From assembly GCA_030641485.1 (NCBI GenBank), contig DAOWHJ010000014.1:1-24515 (forward strand): a stretch of DNA of 24,515 nt, read 5' to 3'. Position numbers and translations under genes: made by a program. Origin of the DNA: Pseudomonadota bacterium (GTDB lineage: Bacteria; Desulfobacterota; Anaeroferrophillalia; Anaeroferrophillales; Tharpellaceae). The notes beneath the pieces are model-generated. The model was given only the letters and a program-made list of their open reading frames with translations, was not told where the DNA came from and did not search any database. Below, in pieces: positions 14,608-23,007 of the stretch. Numbering within the stretch: position 1 is the stretch's first letter; each line of letters opens with the position of its first letter.

Positions 14608-16107
14608 CTAGTCTACAGTGTAAGTCAGATTTTTGACTTTCAGATTATGGTCTTTATCCTCAAGCAATTTGAAAGAAGTAGTCCCATGAATGTTAACAGC
14701 TTCACCATTGAAGTAGAGAAAATAGGCATGGAAACGGGCTGAGAGATAGATAATATTTTTTTCGCTGTGCCAGGAAAGTGGTGTTACTTTGTAGGCAATT
14801 TCCTTTAACCTGACAAATAGTTCACGATATTGTGAATGCTTCTCTTTGAAAGGTATGTTATTTTCTTTAGCGTTATCGGTAAAAAAGGTGGCAAAAGTGG
14901 TCATATCCCGTAATTCATAGGCACGGGTATAAGCTGCAATGAAAGTATCAATACGACTACGCAGTGGTGGTGCCGTAAACGTGCGCGGCAGGGTAGAAAT
15001 TAACGAGGCCGCTTGTAAAGTATCTGAGGAGAAAAGTGGGGGCTTTGGAGTTGGAGTTATGACTTTGGCCACAGCTTTTTTTTCAACCGGTGGTCGGGTG
15101 GTTTCCGGGGTTCGGACAACCGGGACGTTAACCTCTACGAATTGAGTTTTTTCTACAGGTTTAGGTAAGATAGTTTTGGCTTTTAATGGTAGTTGTTTTT
15201 TTCCCACAGGAATTACGCGGGGTGGAGTAGTTTTCTTAGCTATTAAAATTGGTTTCTCAACCAATTTTGGGGTTGCGGGTATAACTTTAGACGCAGCTGG
15301 AGCCTGTTTTTTGACAATGATAGTGGGCTTAGAAATTGTGGGTGACGGGGTAGATTTAGGCATTACGGGCGCGACTTTAGAAGCAGTTTTTTCAACCGGT
15401 GGTCGGGTGGTTTCCGGGGGGTTGGCAGCCGAGGCGGTTTTTTGCGGTGGCTGGACAGCGGCTACCTTCGGAGCGCACCCTAAGCTATTGAGCATCGCCT
15501 TTCTGCGGTAGCTGCGAGTCGCCGATAAACTGATAAAGATCAATACAACAGCAATAGCGGCGATCAAAAAAATGGTTTTGCGGCTCTGTTTGGATGGTTG
15601 TTTTGGTTCAGTGTCGTAACGCCACGGGTTTTTTTCAGAGCTGTCCAAAGTTGCTACCTGGGCTTCATGAGTGCGCATAATCTTTTTGTAGGCACGGCAG
15701 ATAGCAATAAATTTTGTCGAATCATCAGGGTTTTTAGTCGTTGAGCTATCGGGATGGTAATGAAAGCTGAGCTTACGAAAGGCGCTTTTGACTTCGCTGA
15801 TGGTTGCATCAGGACTTAAGTCAAGCAGGGTGTATTGTTCATCATGCGAAAGCCCCGGCTGAAAGATTGAGAGGACTCGTTCACTTTCGGACTGTAAAAG
15901 TTGACTGCCAATGTGAAAGTTGTGACATTGTTCCTTAAGCCATTCACGCTCGTCTGAATTCGTATCGACCAGCAACTCAATAATTTTCTGACAGGCCGGA
16001 AGCATGCCAAAATTAGCAGCAACAAAGGCAATAAGTGCATCTGTCGGGGTACGTTCAGCGACTTTCCTGATAAATCTACCGATATTGTCGCGTTGCTGTT
16101 TAGTCAT
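14608..16107 (-). CDS. Membrane J-domain protein with Pro/Lys linker and NTF2-like C-terminal domain
   Basis: A 499-aa protein, last gene of the polysaccharide operon. Order: helical N-terminal region (1-85); J domain (about 90-147) with an intact HPD triad (118-120) for DnaK stimulation; one transmembrane helix (178-196, with RSYRRK after it); a long Pro/Lys/Thr/Val-rich linker (about 210-370); and an NTF2/SnoaL-like domain (about 385-499; IDTFIAAYTRAYELRD opening). If the J domain is cytoplasmic, the linker and end domain are in the periplasm. The linker repeats ETTRPPVEK twice, encoded by an exact 33-bp DNA repeat. The ATG overlaps the end of the TPR gene by 8 bp, so translation is coupled. 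I do not know a characterised homologue; a chaperone-linked role in envelope polysaccharide assembly is inference. Confidence 0.85.
   Translation of the reverse strand: MTKQQRDNIGRFIRKVAERTPTDALIAFVAANFGMLPACQKIIELLVDTNSDEREWLKEQCHNFHIGSQLLQSESERVLSIFQPGLSHDEQYTLLDLSPDATISEVKSAFRKLSFHYHPDSSTTKNPDDSTKFIAICRAYKKIMRTHEAQVATLDSSEKNPWRYDTEPKQPSKQSRKTIFLIAAIAVVLIFISLSATRSYRRKAMLNSLGCAPKVAAVQPPQKTASAANPPETTRPPVEKTASKVAPVMPKSTPSPTISKPTIIVKKQAPAASKVIPATPKLVEKPILIAKKTTPPRVIPVGKKQLPLKAKTILPKPVEKTQFVEVNVPVVRTPETTRPPVEKKAVAKVITPTPKPPLFSSDTLQAASLISTLPRTFTAPPLRSRIDTFIAAYTRAYELRDMTTFATFFTDNAKENNIPFKEKHSQYRELFVRLKEIAYKVTPLSWHSEKNIIYLSARFHAYFLYFNGEAVNIHGTTSFKLLEDKDHNLKVKNLTYTVD
15078..15419 (-). repeat. 33-bp direct repeat inside the J-domain gene linker
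   Basis: Identical 33-bp copies at 15078-15110 and 15387-15419 both encode ETTRPPVEK in the linker. Identity at the DNA level, beyond what the protein requires, suggests a recent duplication or homogenisation. It permits linker-length change by slippage or recombination. Confidence 0.9.
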
Positions 16108-17311
16108 CTGCGAACTCGTTAGGGGTGATAATCAGATTGGAAAGCCAGAGATCCCCGGCAATCTGATTGTTGATATAAAAACTTTTATTCCGACGCAGGC
16201 GAATATAGACCTGTTCACAATTGGGCGGTAAGCTGAAATTGAGGGTAAAGGGTTGCCAGGACTGGCTGGCACTAAACATCAAGCTCTTTTCCCGAGGTTT
16301 TTTGGCCTTAACGCCGATAATTTCGATGTAGGGGCGTTGATCGGTGGTCAAGTTTTCACAGCGAGCTTCCCCCTGCAAGGTATAACTGCGACCGGCAATC
16401 AACGCGATATGCTGATTCAAGTGATAGTAATTGACATTTTCGCTGCCGGTGAAATGGAGATGGAAGGCACTTCTTTCGTTTTCCGTTGGTGTTTGCAATT
16501 CCCAGGTTGTACCGGACGGTTTGCCGATCCGCCAACCAAAAGCCGTCTGCAGGGGGTTGTCGCCAAAGTTTCCGTTATGCAATAGATGCTCACCATCAAC
16601 CTCCTGCTGCCAAAGAGAGCGTGCTAAAGTAACCTCGCCTTGGCGACGTAAAAGTTCAATAAAGCGCAGTTTGTGACGATATTCAAGCTCCGGATTTTCA
16701 CGAACTTCAGACCAGTAGGCGATGGCAATATCCAACCGTTTCGGGTTTAAGCTGTAGTAAAAGAGGTGTAAACGGTTTTGAATGCCAATTTTTTGCAACA
16801 GAGTTTCACTATCAGACCAGAGCGAAAAGGCGAAATCAAGGGCCTTAGAACGTTGGCCGGGAAGTTTATCGATGATATAGCTAAGATCGCGGGCTACCAT
16901 TTCCGCCTCTCCGAGCTGGTAAGCGAGCATGGTTTTTTGCCAACGCCAACGTCCAACCTCCCGCATCAGACTATCGATATGTTGAAGGATGGCAAGAGCC
17001 TCCGTTTTATTACCCTGATGAAATTTAAGCTCACTCAAGGCGATCCAAGCGGGAATGTGGAGGGGATCAACGGTCAATGCTTTTTGCAAGATCTGTAAAG
17101 CTTTGCGGCTATTTCCCTGGTAGAGGTAGGCATTATTCGCCGCTTGGGTCAGGTAGGCGGAATTAATCTGTTGGTGCCAGAGCCTGGAACTTTTTTTCGG
17201 CCCGCTAAAGTTGCTCTGTTCAAAAAAGGCGACTTTCAGTTGCAACAGGCCGAAGGTCAGAAGGATGGCGCAGAGAAAAGTATTGGAGATTTTAGGGTGT
17301 ACAGATATCAT
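16100..17311 (-). CDS. Membrane-anchored TPR protein with C-terminal jelly-roll (CBM-like) domain
   Basis: A 403-aa protein. An N-terminal hydrophobic helix (about 11-30) acts as an uncleaved anchor or signal. It is followed by TPR-type helical repeats (about 50-240; NNAYLYQGNSRKALQILQKA is a clear example) and a beta-rich domain (about 245-400; NGNFGDNPLQTAFGWR opening) of the carbohydrate-binding jelly-roll kind. It is predicted to lie in the periplasm. TPRs usually scaffold protein contacts; in other polysaccharide loci they can be fused to the C-terminus of the ligase/polymerase, and here they would be supplied separately. Its start overlaps the stop of the Wzz/kinase gene (TAATG), and its end overlaps the J-domain gene. 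Polysaccharide binding is plausible but unproven. Confidence 0.85.
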   Translation of the reverse strand: MISVHPKISNTFLCAILLTFGLLQLKVAFFEQSNFSGPKKSSRLWHQQINSAYLTQAANNAYLYQGNSRKALQILQKALTVDPLHIPAWIALSELKFHQGNKTEALAILQHIDSLMREVGRWRWQKTMLAYQLGEAEMVARDLSYIIDKLPGQRSKALDFAFSLWSDSETLLQKIGIQNRLHLFYYSLNPKRLDIAIAYWSEVRENPELEYRHKLRFIELLRRQGEVTLARSLWQQEVDGEHLLHNGNFGDNPLQTAFGWRIGKPSGTTWELQTPTENERSAFHLHFTGSENVNYYHLNQHIALIAGRSYTLQGEARCENLTTDQRPYIEIIGVKAKKPREKSLMFSASQSWQPFTLNFSLPPNCEQVYIRLRRNKSFYINNQIAGDLWLSNLIITPNEFADD

Positions 17312-19644
17312 TAAGACTTTCCATCTTTACCATATTCGTAATTGTAGGCGTATGAATAGTATTTGTAGCCACCGTACGAGCCATAGCCTTTTTTCTGACC
17401 GGTTTTATTCATGATTGAACCAAGAATGTTGCCACCAATATTCAACAGAGATTTACGGAAATGACTGACCCCTTCGCGCGGCGTATCGCCTTCAACGGTA
17501 ACCAGAATGGTGCCATCAACCATATTAGCAAGCACAAGTAATTCGGCAAAGCCCTGATATGGGGGACTGTCTAAGATAACATGGTCGTAGTGTTCACACG
17601 CAACTTCCAAGAGTAAACGCATGCGCCGAGAACTGATAAGTTCGGCTGGATTAGGGGGCAGAGGACCACTGCTGATGAAATGCAGACCATCATATTCGGT
17701 TTTATGAATGACATTCTGCAGCTTTTCAAGACCCGTAAGCACGCTGGAGAGACCTTTGCTCCGACTCCCGGTACTGAAAACCTTATGCAGGCTGGGTTTA
17801 CGTAAATCAACATCAATCAGCAGACATTTGCCACCAGTGGAAAGATAGGAGAGCGCCATGTTGCAAGAGATAGTACTTTTACCAGCTCCAGGCAAAATCG
17901 AGGTAACCAAGATACTTTTCGGGGGTTGATTAGGTGCTGAAAGGTCGATCGAGGTCATAGCAGTGCGAATTGATTCGGAAATCGGCGCCCGAGGGTCGTT
18001 ATAATACTTTGTCGCCATGACCTCTCGGCTGGTGTCTTTGCCCTTGTCATAAGGGATCAGGCCGAGAATCGGGATATGGTAGCGAGTTGCCAATTCGTCC
18101 GGATTTTTGATGGTATTATCCATATATTCGAGGAGGAAGGCAACCCCAATGCCGCCAAAAAGACCTAAAACCATACCGAGCAGGAAATTGAGTGCAACCT
18201 TTGGTTTATATGGGTAGATAGGGACCCGAGCCTGGTCGACAATCTGGATATTAGTTACCGCTGCACCAACGCTTGCCTCAATCTCTTTGGCCCGTTGCAA
18301 AAGGCTCTGGTAGATCGATTTATTGGTGTTGACCTCGCGTTGCAGAATCTTATACTGGGTAGCTTTGTCATTGAGATTAATAGCCCGCAGCTTCTGTTCT
18401 TCGGTTTTTTCGTTGAGATAGGCTTGGGTTTTTAGAGCGGTCATGTAATCATTTTTAATGGCATCAATGATCGCTTGTTTTTCCAGTTCAAGCTGCCCCT
18501 TAATTTTATTCATACGGGCTTTGAGCTGCTTCATTTTGGGATATTCGGCTTTAAATGTTACAGAAAGATCCTGGTATTCCGACTCGAGCATGGTATGTTT
18601 TTGTTTTAAATCCTGAATCAATTCGTCGGTCAAAACCTGACTGAGGTTATTTTTATTGCTGCTGATCGCCTGTTGATAGGTCGCCTCTTTAGAGATACGA
18701 ACAGCACGGGCAGTGGCTAAGGCACTGTTGAGCTCTTCGAGCTGTTTCATAACCATATTCAACTTTGGATCAAGTGAAACAATGCCGATATGCCGCGAGT
18801 ATCTGGTGATTTGTTTCTCCGAGTCTTCAAGCTTGATCTGGGCACTTTGGATCTGCCGGTCGAGAAACCGGCTGGCAATCCTTGACGCCTCCAGGCGGCT
18901 ATCCATGTGCATATTGACAAATTCCCGCATCGTCGTATTAACGACTGCGGCCGAAAGCTTGGCATCAGACGATTCGAAACTGAGATTGATCAATTCACTA
19001 TTCCTGACCGGGCTGACCTGCAGACTGCTGCGAAACTTTCTCAACAGTTGGTCCTGGAGAATGAGGACTTGAGCTTGAGGGCTTAATTCCGCTTCATTAC
19101 TATCATCCTTAAACCGAATAAAATCCTTAGCCATGGAGATCAGTTCTTTGATCTGAGACATGATCCCCGCATCATCATCGCTATTGAGCGTAATTTTTCT
19201 ATTAAAAACTGGGCTCTTGTCTAGGGCCAGAGTCGTTATAACCCGACCGGCGACCTGCTCGCTCTGCAAAAGATTGATCTGAGTCTGTTGAAACTCCTTC
19301 ATCTTGACAATATCAGACTGCAGGCTCTCGAATTTGGTCGTTTTTGACTCTTGAGCACTTACCTTGATAACACTTTTGGCAAGAAAGAGCGGTGTCGTCG
19401 CAAGCGTGAAAATTGCGGCCCCAAAAAAGATAACCAACAGAATCGAGATTACTGTCCATTTGCGCCGCACCAGAACATCAAGATAGTCCCGAAGATGGAT
19501 TTCCTCTTCGAGAGGGGGGAGAAGCTCACGGACATCTGTAGAAGGCAGATTGCGGGGATTGAAATTAGCATTATCAGGCTTGGCAAGTTGGTGGTCGTTG
19601 CCGTTTTTCATTTCCAGGTTGTTGAAATCGTTATTGTCGGACAT
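17311..19644 (-). CDS. Wzz/BY-kinase fusion: polysaccharide co-polymerase and tyrosine autokinase (Wzc-like)
   Basis: A 777-aa inner-membrane protein that regulates capsule or exopolysaccharide chain length and export. Two transmembrane helices (about 53-75 and 475-500) bracket a long periplasmic Wzz region with coiled coils. The cytoplasmic BY-kinase domain follows, with Walker A LPGAGKST, Walker A' LLIDVDLRKP and Walker B HVILDSPP. The C-terminal tail is a tyrosine cluster (YGSYGGYKYYSYAYNYEY), the expected autophosphorylation substrate. Walker A has Ala where the family often has Glu or Asp. The CpsB-type phosphatase lies immediately upstream and Wza two genes further, the classic set. The start has a weak GAGA site, suggesting coupling. 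Confidence 0.95.
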   Translation of the reverse strand: MSDNNDFNNLEMKNGNDHQLAKPDNANFNPRNLPSTDVRELLPPLEEEIHLRDYLDVLVRRKWTVISILLVIFFGAAIFTLATTPLFLAKSVIKVSAQESKTTKFESLQSDIVKMKEFQQTQINLLQSEQVAGRVITTLALDKSPVFNRKITLNSDDDAGIMSQIKELISMAKDFIRFKDDSNEAELSPQAQVLILQDQLLRKFRSSLQVSPVRNSELINLSFESSDAKLSAAVVNTTMREFVNMHMDSRLEASRIASRFLDRQIQSAQIKLEDSEKQITRYSRHIGIVSLDPKLNMVMKQLEELNSALATARAVRISKEATYQQAISSNKNNLSQVLTDELIQDLKQKHTMLESEYQDLSVTFKAEYPKMKQLKARMNKIKGQLELEKQAIIDAIKNDYMTALKTQAYLNEKTEEQKLRAINLNDKATQYKILQREVNTNKSIYQSLLQRAKEIEASVGAAVTNIQIVDQARVPIYPYKPKVALNFLLGMVLGLFGGIGVAFLLEYMDNTIKNPDELATRYHIPILGLIPYDKGKDTSREVMATKYYNDPRAPISESIRTAMTSIDLSAPNQPPKSILVTSILPGAGKSTISCNMALSYLSTGGKCLLIDVDLRKPSLHKVFSTGSRSKGLSSVLTGLEKLQNVIHKTEYDGLHFISSGPLPPNPAELISSRRMRLLLEVACEHYDHVILDSPPYQGFAELLVLANMVDGTILVTVEGDTPREGVSHFRKSLLNIGGNILGSIMNKTGQKKGYGSYGGYKYYSYAYNYEYGKDGKS

Positions 19645-19663
19645 AGAGTTCTCTTTTTAATTA

Positions 19664-20383
19664 CTAAAGTAGTTTCTTAGGGTTTGTGTAAGCCAATTTC
19701 CGCAAAGTCGCAGGGTTGATGATCTCTTGTAGAGTTTGCCACTCCTGCAGGTTGGGCGGACGCCGATGTTCAGATGAGTGAGCGTCGGAAGCAAGGTAGT
19801 CGATAATATCCCATACCAAAAGCTGTTTTGCCAACTCTTGTGATTGTTGCCCAAACCAGCCGAGCAAGCTGCCGATATTAACCTGTATGGCAACCCCCTG
19901 GCTGTGAACTTTTTGTAGAGTTTGGGGATAAAGTTGAAAATATTCACTCCGTTCCGGGTGCGCCAGAATCACTTGTTGCTGCCGTTCCAGAAATTCATTA
20001 AGGGGCTCAAGAGGATTAAAACTTGGGGAATCAAAGGGAGGTTCAAGAAGATATGCACTACTGTTCCCTAGAGGAAGATAACGTCCTCTGTCAAGATTCA
20101 TACCCATATTTTTTTGGATGGCGATCTCCATGCCAGGGATTAAAATAAGTTTAGAGCCGGAGTGGTGCAAAGAATCCTGCAACATTTGGGTAGCAGCAAG
20201 AATCTTTTCCGGACTGGCCGACCAAGCTGTACCGGGTAAAAAATGAGGGGTCGCAAAGACCATTTTTATCCCGACATCAGTATAGAGTCTCGCCAAAACG
20301 ATACTCTCGGAAAGCTCTTTGGGGCCATCGTCTAAACCCGGTAGGATATGAGTATGGATGTCAATAAAATCAGATAGTTTCAT
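19664..20383 (-). CDS. CpsB/CapC-type PHP-domain tyrosine phosphatase
   Basis: A 239-aa metal-dependent protein-tyrosine phosphatase that would dephosphorylate the kinase tail encoded next. PHP motifs seen: DIHTHILPGLDDG near the N-terminus, the ATPHFLPG segment, PGMEIA, LAHPERSEYF and the C-terminal SDAHSSEHRRPP, together supplying the Mn/Fe ligands. Length and motif order match the CpsB/YwqE family. Its ATG overlaps the ligase stop (ATGA), and it ends 19 bp before the kinase gene. Kinase and phosphatase together should cycle Wzc phosphorylation for polymer assembly. Confidence 0.94.
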   Translation of the reverse strand: MKLSDFIDIHTHILPGLDDGPKELSESIVLARLYTDVGIKMVFATPHFLPGTAWSASPEKILAATQMLQDSLHHSGSKLILIPGMEIAIQKNMGMNLDRGRYLPLGNSSAYLLEPPFDSPSFNPLEPLNEFLERQQQVILAHPERSEYFQLYPQTLQKVHSQGVAIQVNIGSLLGWFGQQSQELAKQLLVWDIIDYLASDAHSSEHRRPPNLQEWQTLQEIINPATLRKLAYTNPKKLL

Positions 20384-21789
20384 GTATATTTTTTTCTTTG
20401 TCGATCAAGTTGAGCCGCGACCAGCGCCATTAGCGTCACACAGTATACGCTGTTAGCCGGTAGCTGCCAACCAAAATCGGTAGTTCCGTGAATGAAAAAG
20501 CTACAGATTCCGGCAAAAGCGGCAATTCCGAGAATGGCATCTTTACTGCGTAAGATGCGCCGACCATAAATGGCCAGGCGGCTAAACAAATAGCTGGTAA
20601 AAAGTAACATCGCCGGCCAGCCGAGTTCAATAGCAAGTTCGACGTATTCATTATGAGCTCGATCCCAGAGAAGATTGCCGGAAAAGTTTTTCAGGTAAAG
20701 AGGTGAAAGTTTGCTATAAGATTCGAGTCCGATACCAGTCAGAGAATGATCGAAAAGCATCATCAGACTCATGCGCCAGACCGTAAAACGCTGCAATGCT
20801 GAGCTCTGAAGATTAACAAAACGACTGATCAGATCATCGTAACCACCCAGCAGAGCACCGTAAAAGGCAAGAAACAGAAGACACAAAAAAACTGTTGCAA
20901 GCTTCTTGCGCTTGCTGAAAGGCATCGTCAAACCAATCATTATAGAGATACAACAAAGAGCGATGGTGCCGCCCCGTGAAAGTGAAAAAAGAACCGCCAG
21001 CATCATCAATCCAGCACCAAACAGAAAGAGCGATGGTGGATGTTTTTTTATTTTGAGAGCGGCAATTGCAACCGCCAACGGCCAGCACATATTGAGAAAA
21101 GTCGCGTATTGATTGCGGTAAATAATTGTGCCCCGAGCCACACCTTTAGCCCCTAGAGAACTAGGCAGCCAGAGAACACCAAGGCTATGGTTCATTACCT
21201 GAAGCAGGCCATAGACAGCTTCAAAACAACCAATAGCAACCATTATGGTTACAACCTGTAAAGCAAAACGCTGATTCCGACGTAAAATGGTTCGGGCACT
21301 TAAAAAATAGAGAAACAGGGCGAGATAGTAAACACCCTGCTTAAGAGTTAGAAGACCGCTATAGCTGAGTGGGGCACAGGTGATAGCAGTATCAGCCAGG
21401 GTATTTACAGCGATAAGCTGTTGGGCTCGAAATGGCGAGACCCAACCCAGCAAACCCAAAGGTAGAGGCAGAGTCGTGATGGCAATATAGAAAAAAAGTA
21501 ACCAAACTGGCCAGAATTGAATCGAAATCTTTAGACGACGGCGTTGACTGGTTTTATCAAGTTCCTCATTCTGGTTTTGACCCCCTCTTTTCTGGAGCTT
21601 CGAACGACTGCGCCCGAATACGAGCCAGACACCGGAACCAAGAAGCAGATAAAATGTATAGAGCCCTTGAACAAAAGGGTGGGTGGCACCAAAAAGCAGA
21701 GGTATAGTCAACAAGAGAAACAGGATACAGCGCCGAGAGCTGATCTCAAAGGGAAAAGTCGAGTCCAACCTTGATGGGCTCATGAACAC
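20380..21789 (-). CDS. O-antigen ligase/polymerase family membrane protein (Wzy/WaaL-like)
   Basis: A 469-aa polytopic inner-membrane protein with about ten to twelve hydrophobic helices. It carries the Wzy_C-type periplasmic loop (SLTGIGLESYSKL ... WDRAHNEYVELAIELGWPA), whose conserved His-Asn-Glu is typical of lipid-linked glycan ligases and polymerases. In this context it probably polymerises or ligates repeat units of the exported polysaccharide. The longest frame begins at GTG (21789), four bases after the Wza stop; an ATG at 21783 (MSPSRLD) is an equally good start and neither has a clear ribosome site. Family is sure; polymerase versus ligase is not. Confidence 0.9.
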   Translation of the reverse strand: MFMSPSRLDSTFPFEISSRRCILFLLLTIPLLFGATHPFVQGLYTFYLLLGSGVWLVFGRSRSKLQKRGGQNQNEELDKTSQRRRLKISIQFWPVWLLFFYIAITTLPLPLGLLGWVSPFRAQQLIAVNTLADTAITCAPLSYSGLLTLKQGVYYLALFLYFLSARTILRRNQRFALQVVTIMVAIGCFEAVYGLLQVMNHSLGVLWLPSSLGAKGVARGTIIYRNQYATFLNMCWPLAVAIAALKIKKHPPSLFLFGAGLMMLAVLFSLSRGGTIALCCISIMIGLTMPFSKRKKLATVFLCLLFLAFYGALLGGYDDLISRFVNLQSSALQRFTVWRMSLMMLFDHSLTGIGLESYSKLSPLYLKNFSGNLLWDRAHNEYVELAIELGWPAMLLFTSYLFSRLAIYGRRILRSKDAILGIAAFAGICSFFIHGTTDFGWQLPANSVYCVTLMALVAAQLDRQRKKYT

Positions 21790-21792
21790 AAT

Positions 21793-22830
21793 CTATTTTA
21801 TCGGGTTTTTGTAGTTGAAACCGGTACCCATGAAACCGACGCTGAAACCAGCACCAGAAAGAAAAGTGCCGCCTCCACTTAATTCAACAAATATCACATC
21901 CTGATCCTGAAGATAGATGGTATCCCCCTGACCTTCCTGAAGATCACTGTAACTCAAACGAACAATGTCGCGTTTCCCCTCATCAACATAGCGAATCAGT
22001 TTAATCTCATCCTCTTCAGCGTAACTGGCAAGGCCGCCAGCCACTGCAATTGCTTCGGTAATGGTCAGATTATTTTTCAAGGGATAGATGCCGGGATTAC
22101 GAACGGCTCCATCAATAAAACAGTTCCCGGCCTTAGGAATGAAAACGACATCACCACCGAGAATAGTAATATTGCACTCCATCATCCCTTTCCTGACGAG
22201 ATCATCGAGATCCACAATGTAGTTATCGGTTACTCCGGTTTTGACATTTTCTCGGGTGATGTAAACAATCTCACCAGCATCGGTATCAAGACCACCAGCC
22301 AAGGCCAAAACATCAAGCAAGCGTTTTTTGTTGATATAGTCAAAGGTACCCGGGTTTTTCAAGGCGCCAACTAAGGTAATCTGACGACTGACATGCTCTT
22401 TAATATAAACACTAACATGGGGATCCTGCAGATATTTTTCTTTAAGCAGGGTCTCAATCTTTTTTTCAGTTTCAACTGCGGTAAGCTGAAAAACATCGAC
22501 GGCGTTGAGCATTGGCAAAGTGACGGTACCACGAGAACTGACTCTAACTTCGGAATTCATCTCTTGAGCTTCAAAAATGGTTACACTAATCAAATCACCA
22601 GAGCCGAGACGATAATCGAGCGATTCCGGGGTGCTGATTGTCGCGGCGGTAAAAAATTTCCGATTTTGTAGTTTTTGTTCTCGCTCTTTTGACTCTTTAT
22701 AATTTTTCTGAAACTCTTCGATCGTAGTTGTGGCCTCAAACCTGTTGCTGGCACAACCACTAATAGAAAGGCTGATCGTAATCAACAATAACAGAATTAA
22801 AAGAGAAATGCTCTGTCTACGTAATGTCAT
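21793..22830 (-). CDS. Outer-membrane polysaccharide export lipoprotein (Wza-like, SLBB domains)
   Basis: A 345-aa lipoprotein: signal peptide ending in the lipobox SISGC with acylated C26, a Poly_export domain (about 70-160; YRLGSGDLISVTIF and VTLPMLNAV) and SLBB repeats (about 165-320; VTLVGALKNPGTFDY-type, then VRNPGIYPL). It should form the export channel fed by the Wzz/kinase protein. Its Gly/Phe-rich C-terminus replaces the amphipathic helix of E. coli Wza, so the membrane plug may differ. It is the first gene of the coupled operon. A small inverted repeat and the fecR terminator lie upstream. Confidence 0.94.
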   Translation of the reverse strand: MTLRRQSISLLILLLLITISLSISGCASNRFEATTTIEEFQKNYKESKEREQKLQNRKFFTAATISTPESLDYRLGSGDLISVTIFEAQEMNSEVRVSSRGTVTLPMLNAVDVFQLTAVETEKKIETLLKEKYLQDPHVSVYIKEHVSRQITLVGALKNPGTFDYINKKRLLDVLALAGGLDTDAGEIVYITRENVKTGVTDNYIVDLDDLVRKGMMECNITILGGDVVFIPKAGNCFIDGAVRNPGIYPLKNNLTITEAIAVAGGLASYAEEDEIKLIRYVDEGKRDIVRLSYSDLQEGQGDTIYLQDQDVIFVELSGGGTFLSGAGFSVGFMGTGFNYKNPIK

Positions 22831-22863
22831 ACGCTATCGTCCCTTATTCCAACAATCAGGTAA

Positions 22864-22887
22864 GTTAGATACCAGTTTTCATCTAAC
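22864..22887. repeat. Short inverted repeat upstream of the export lipoprotein gene
   Basis: GTTAGAT (22864-22870) and ATCTAAC (22881-22887) are exact reverse complements, 10 bp apart, 33 bp before the lipoprotein start. It has operator-like size and placement, but no clear promoter accompanies it. Confidence 0.45.
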
Positions 22888-22921
22888 ACCTGCTCGTCCG
22901 CATAAACCGGAAGAGTGCTGA

Positions 22922-22962
22922 CATAAAAAGAGTTGTCGACATAACCGTGCCGACAACTCTTT
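22922..22962 (-). terminator. Intrinsic terminator of the FecR-like gene
   Basis: A 12-bp perfect stem (AAAGAGTTGTCG / CGACAACTCTTT; 22927-22938 and 22951-22962) with a 12-base loop. On the minus strand it is followed by further T residues (CTCTTTTTATG). It lies about 45 bp after the FecR-like stop and before the export operon, so it limits read-through between them. Confidence 0.85.
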
Positions 22963-23007
22963 GAATTTAATTATCAATATTGTCCAGGGGTAAAGTACCC
23001 CAACACT

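Noticed and set aside
15078..15419. 33-bp repeats as a possible CRISPR or mobile element
   Set aside because: Only two copies, about 310 bp apart, in frame in a protein linker and encoding the same peptide; no spacer array or cas genes.
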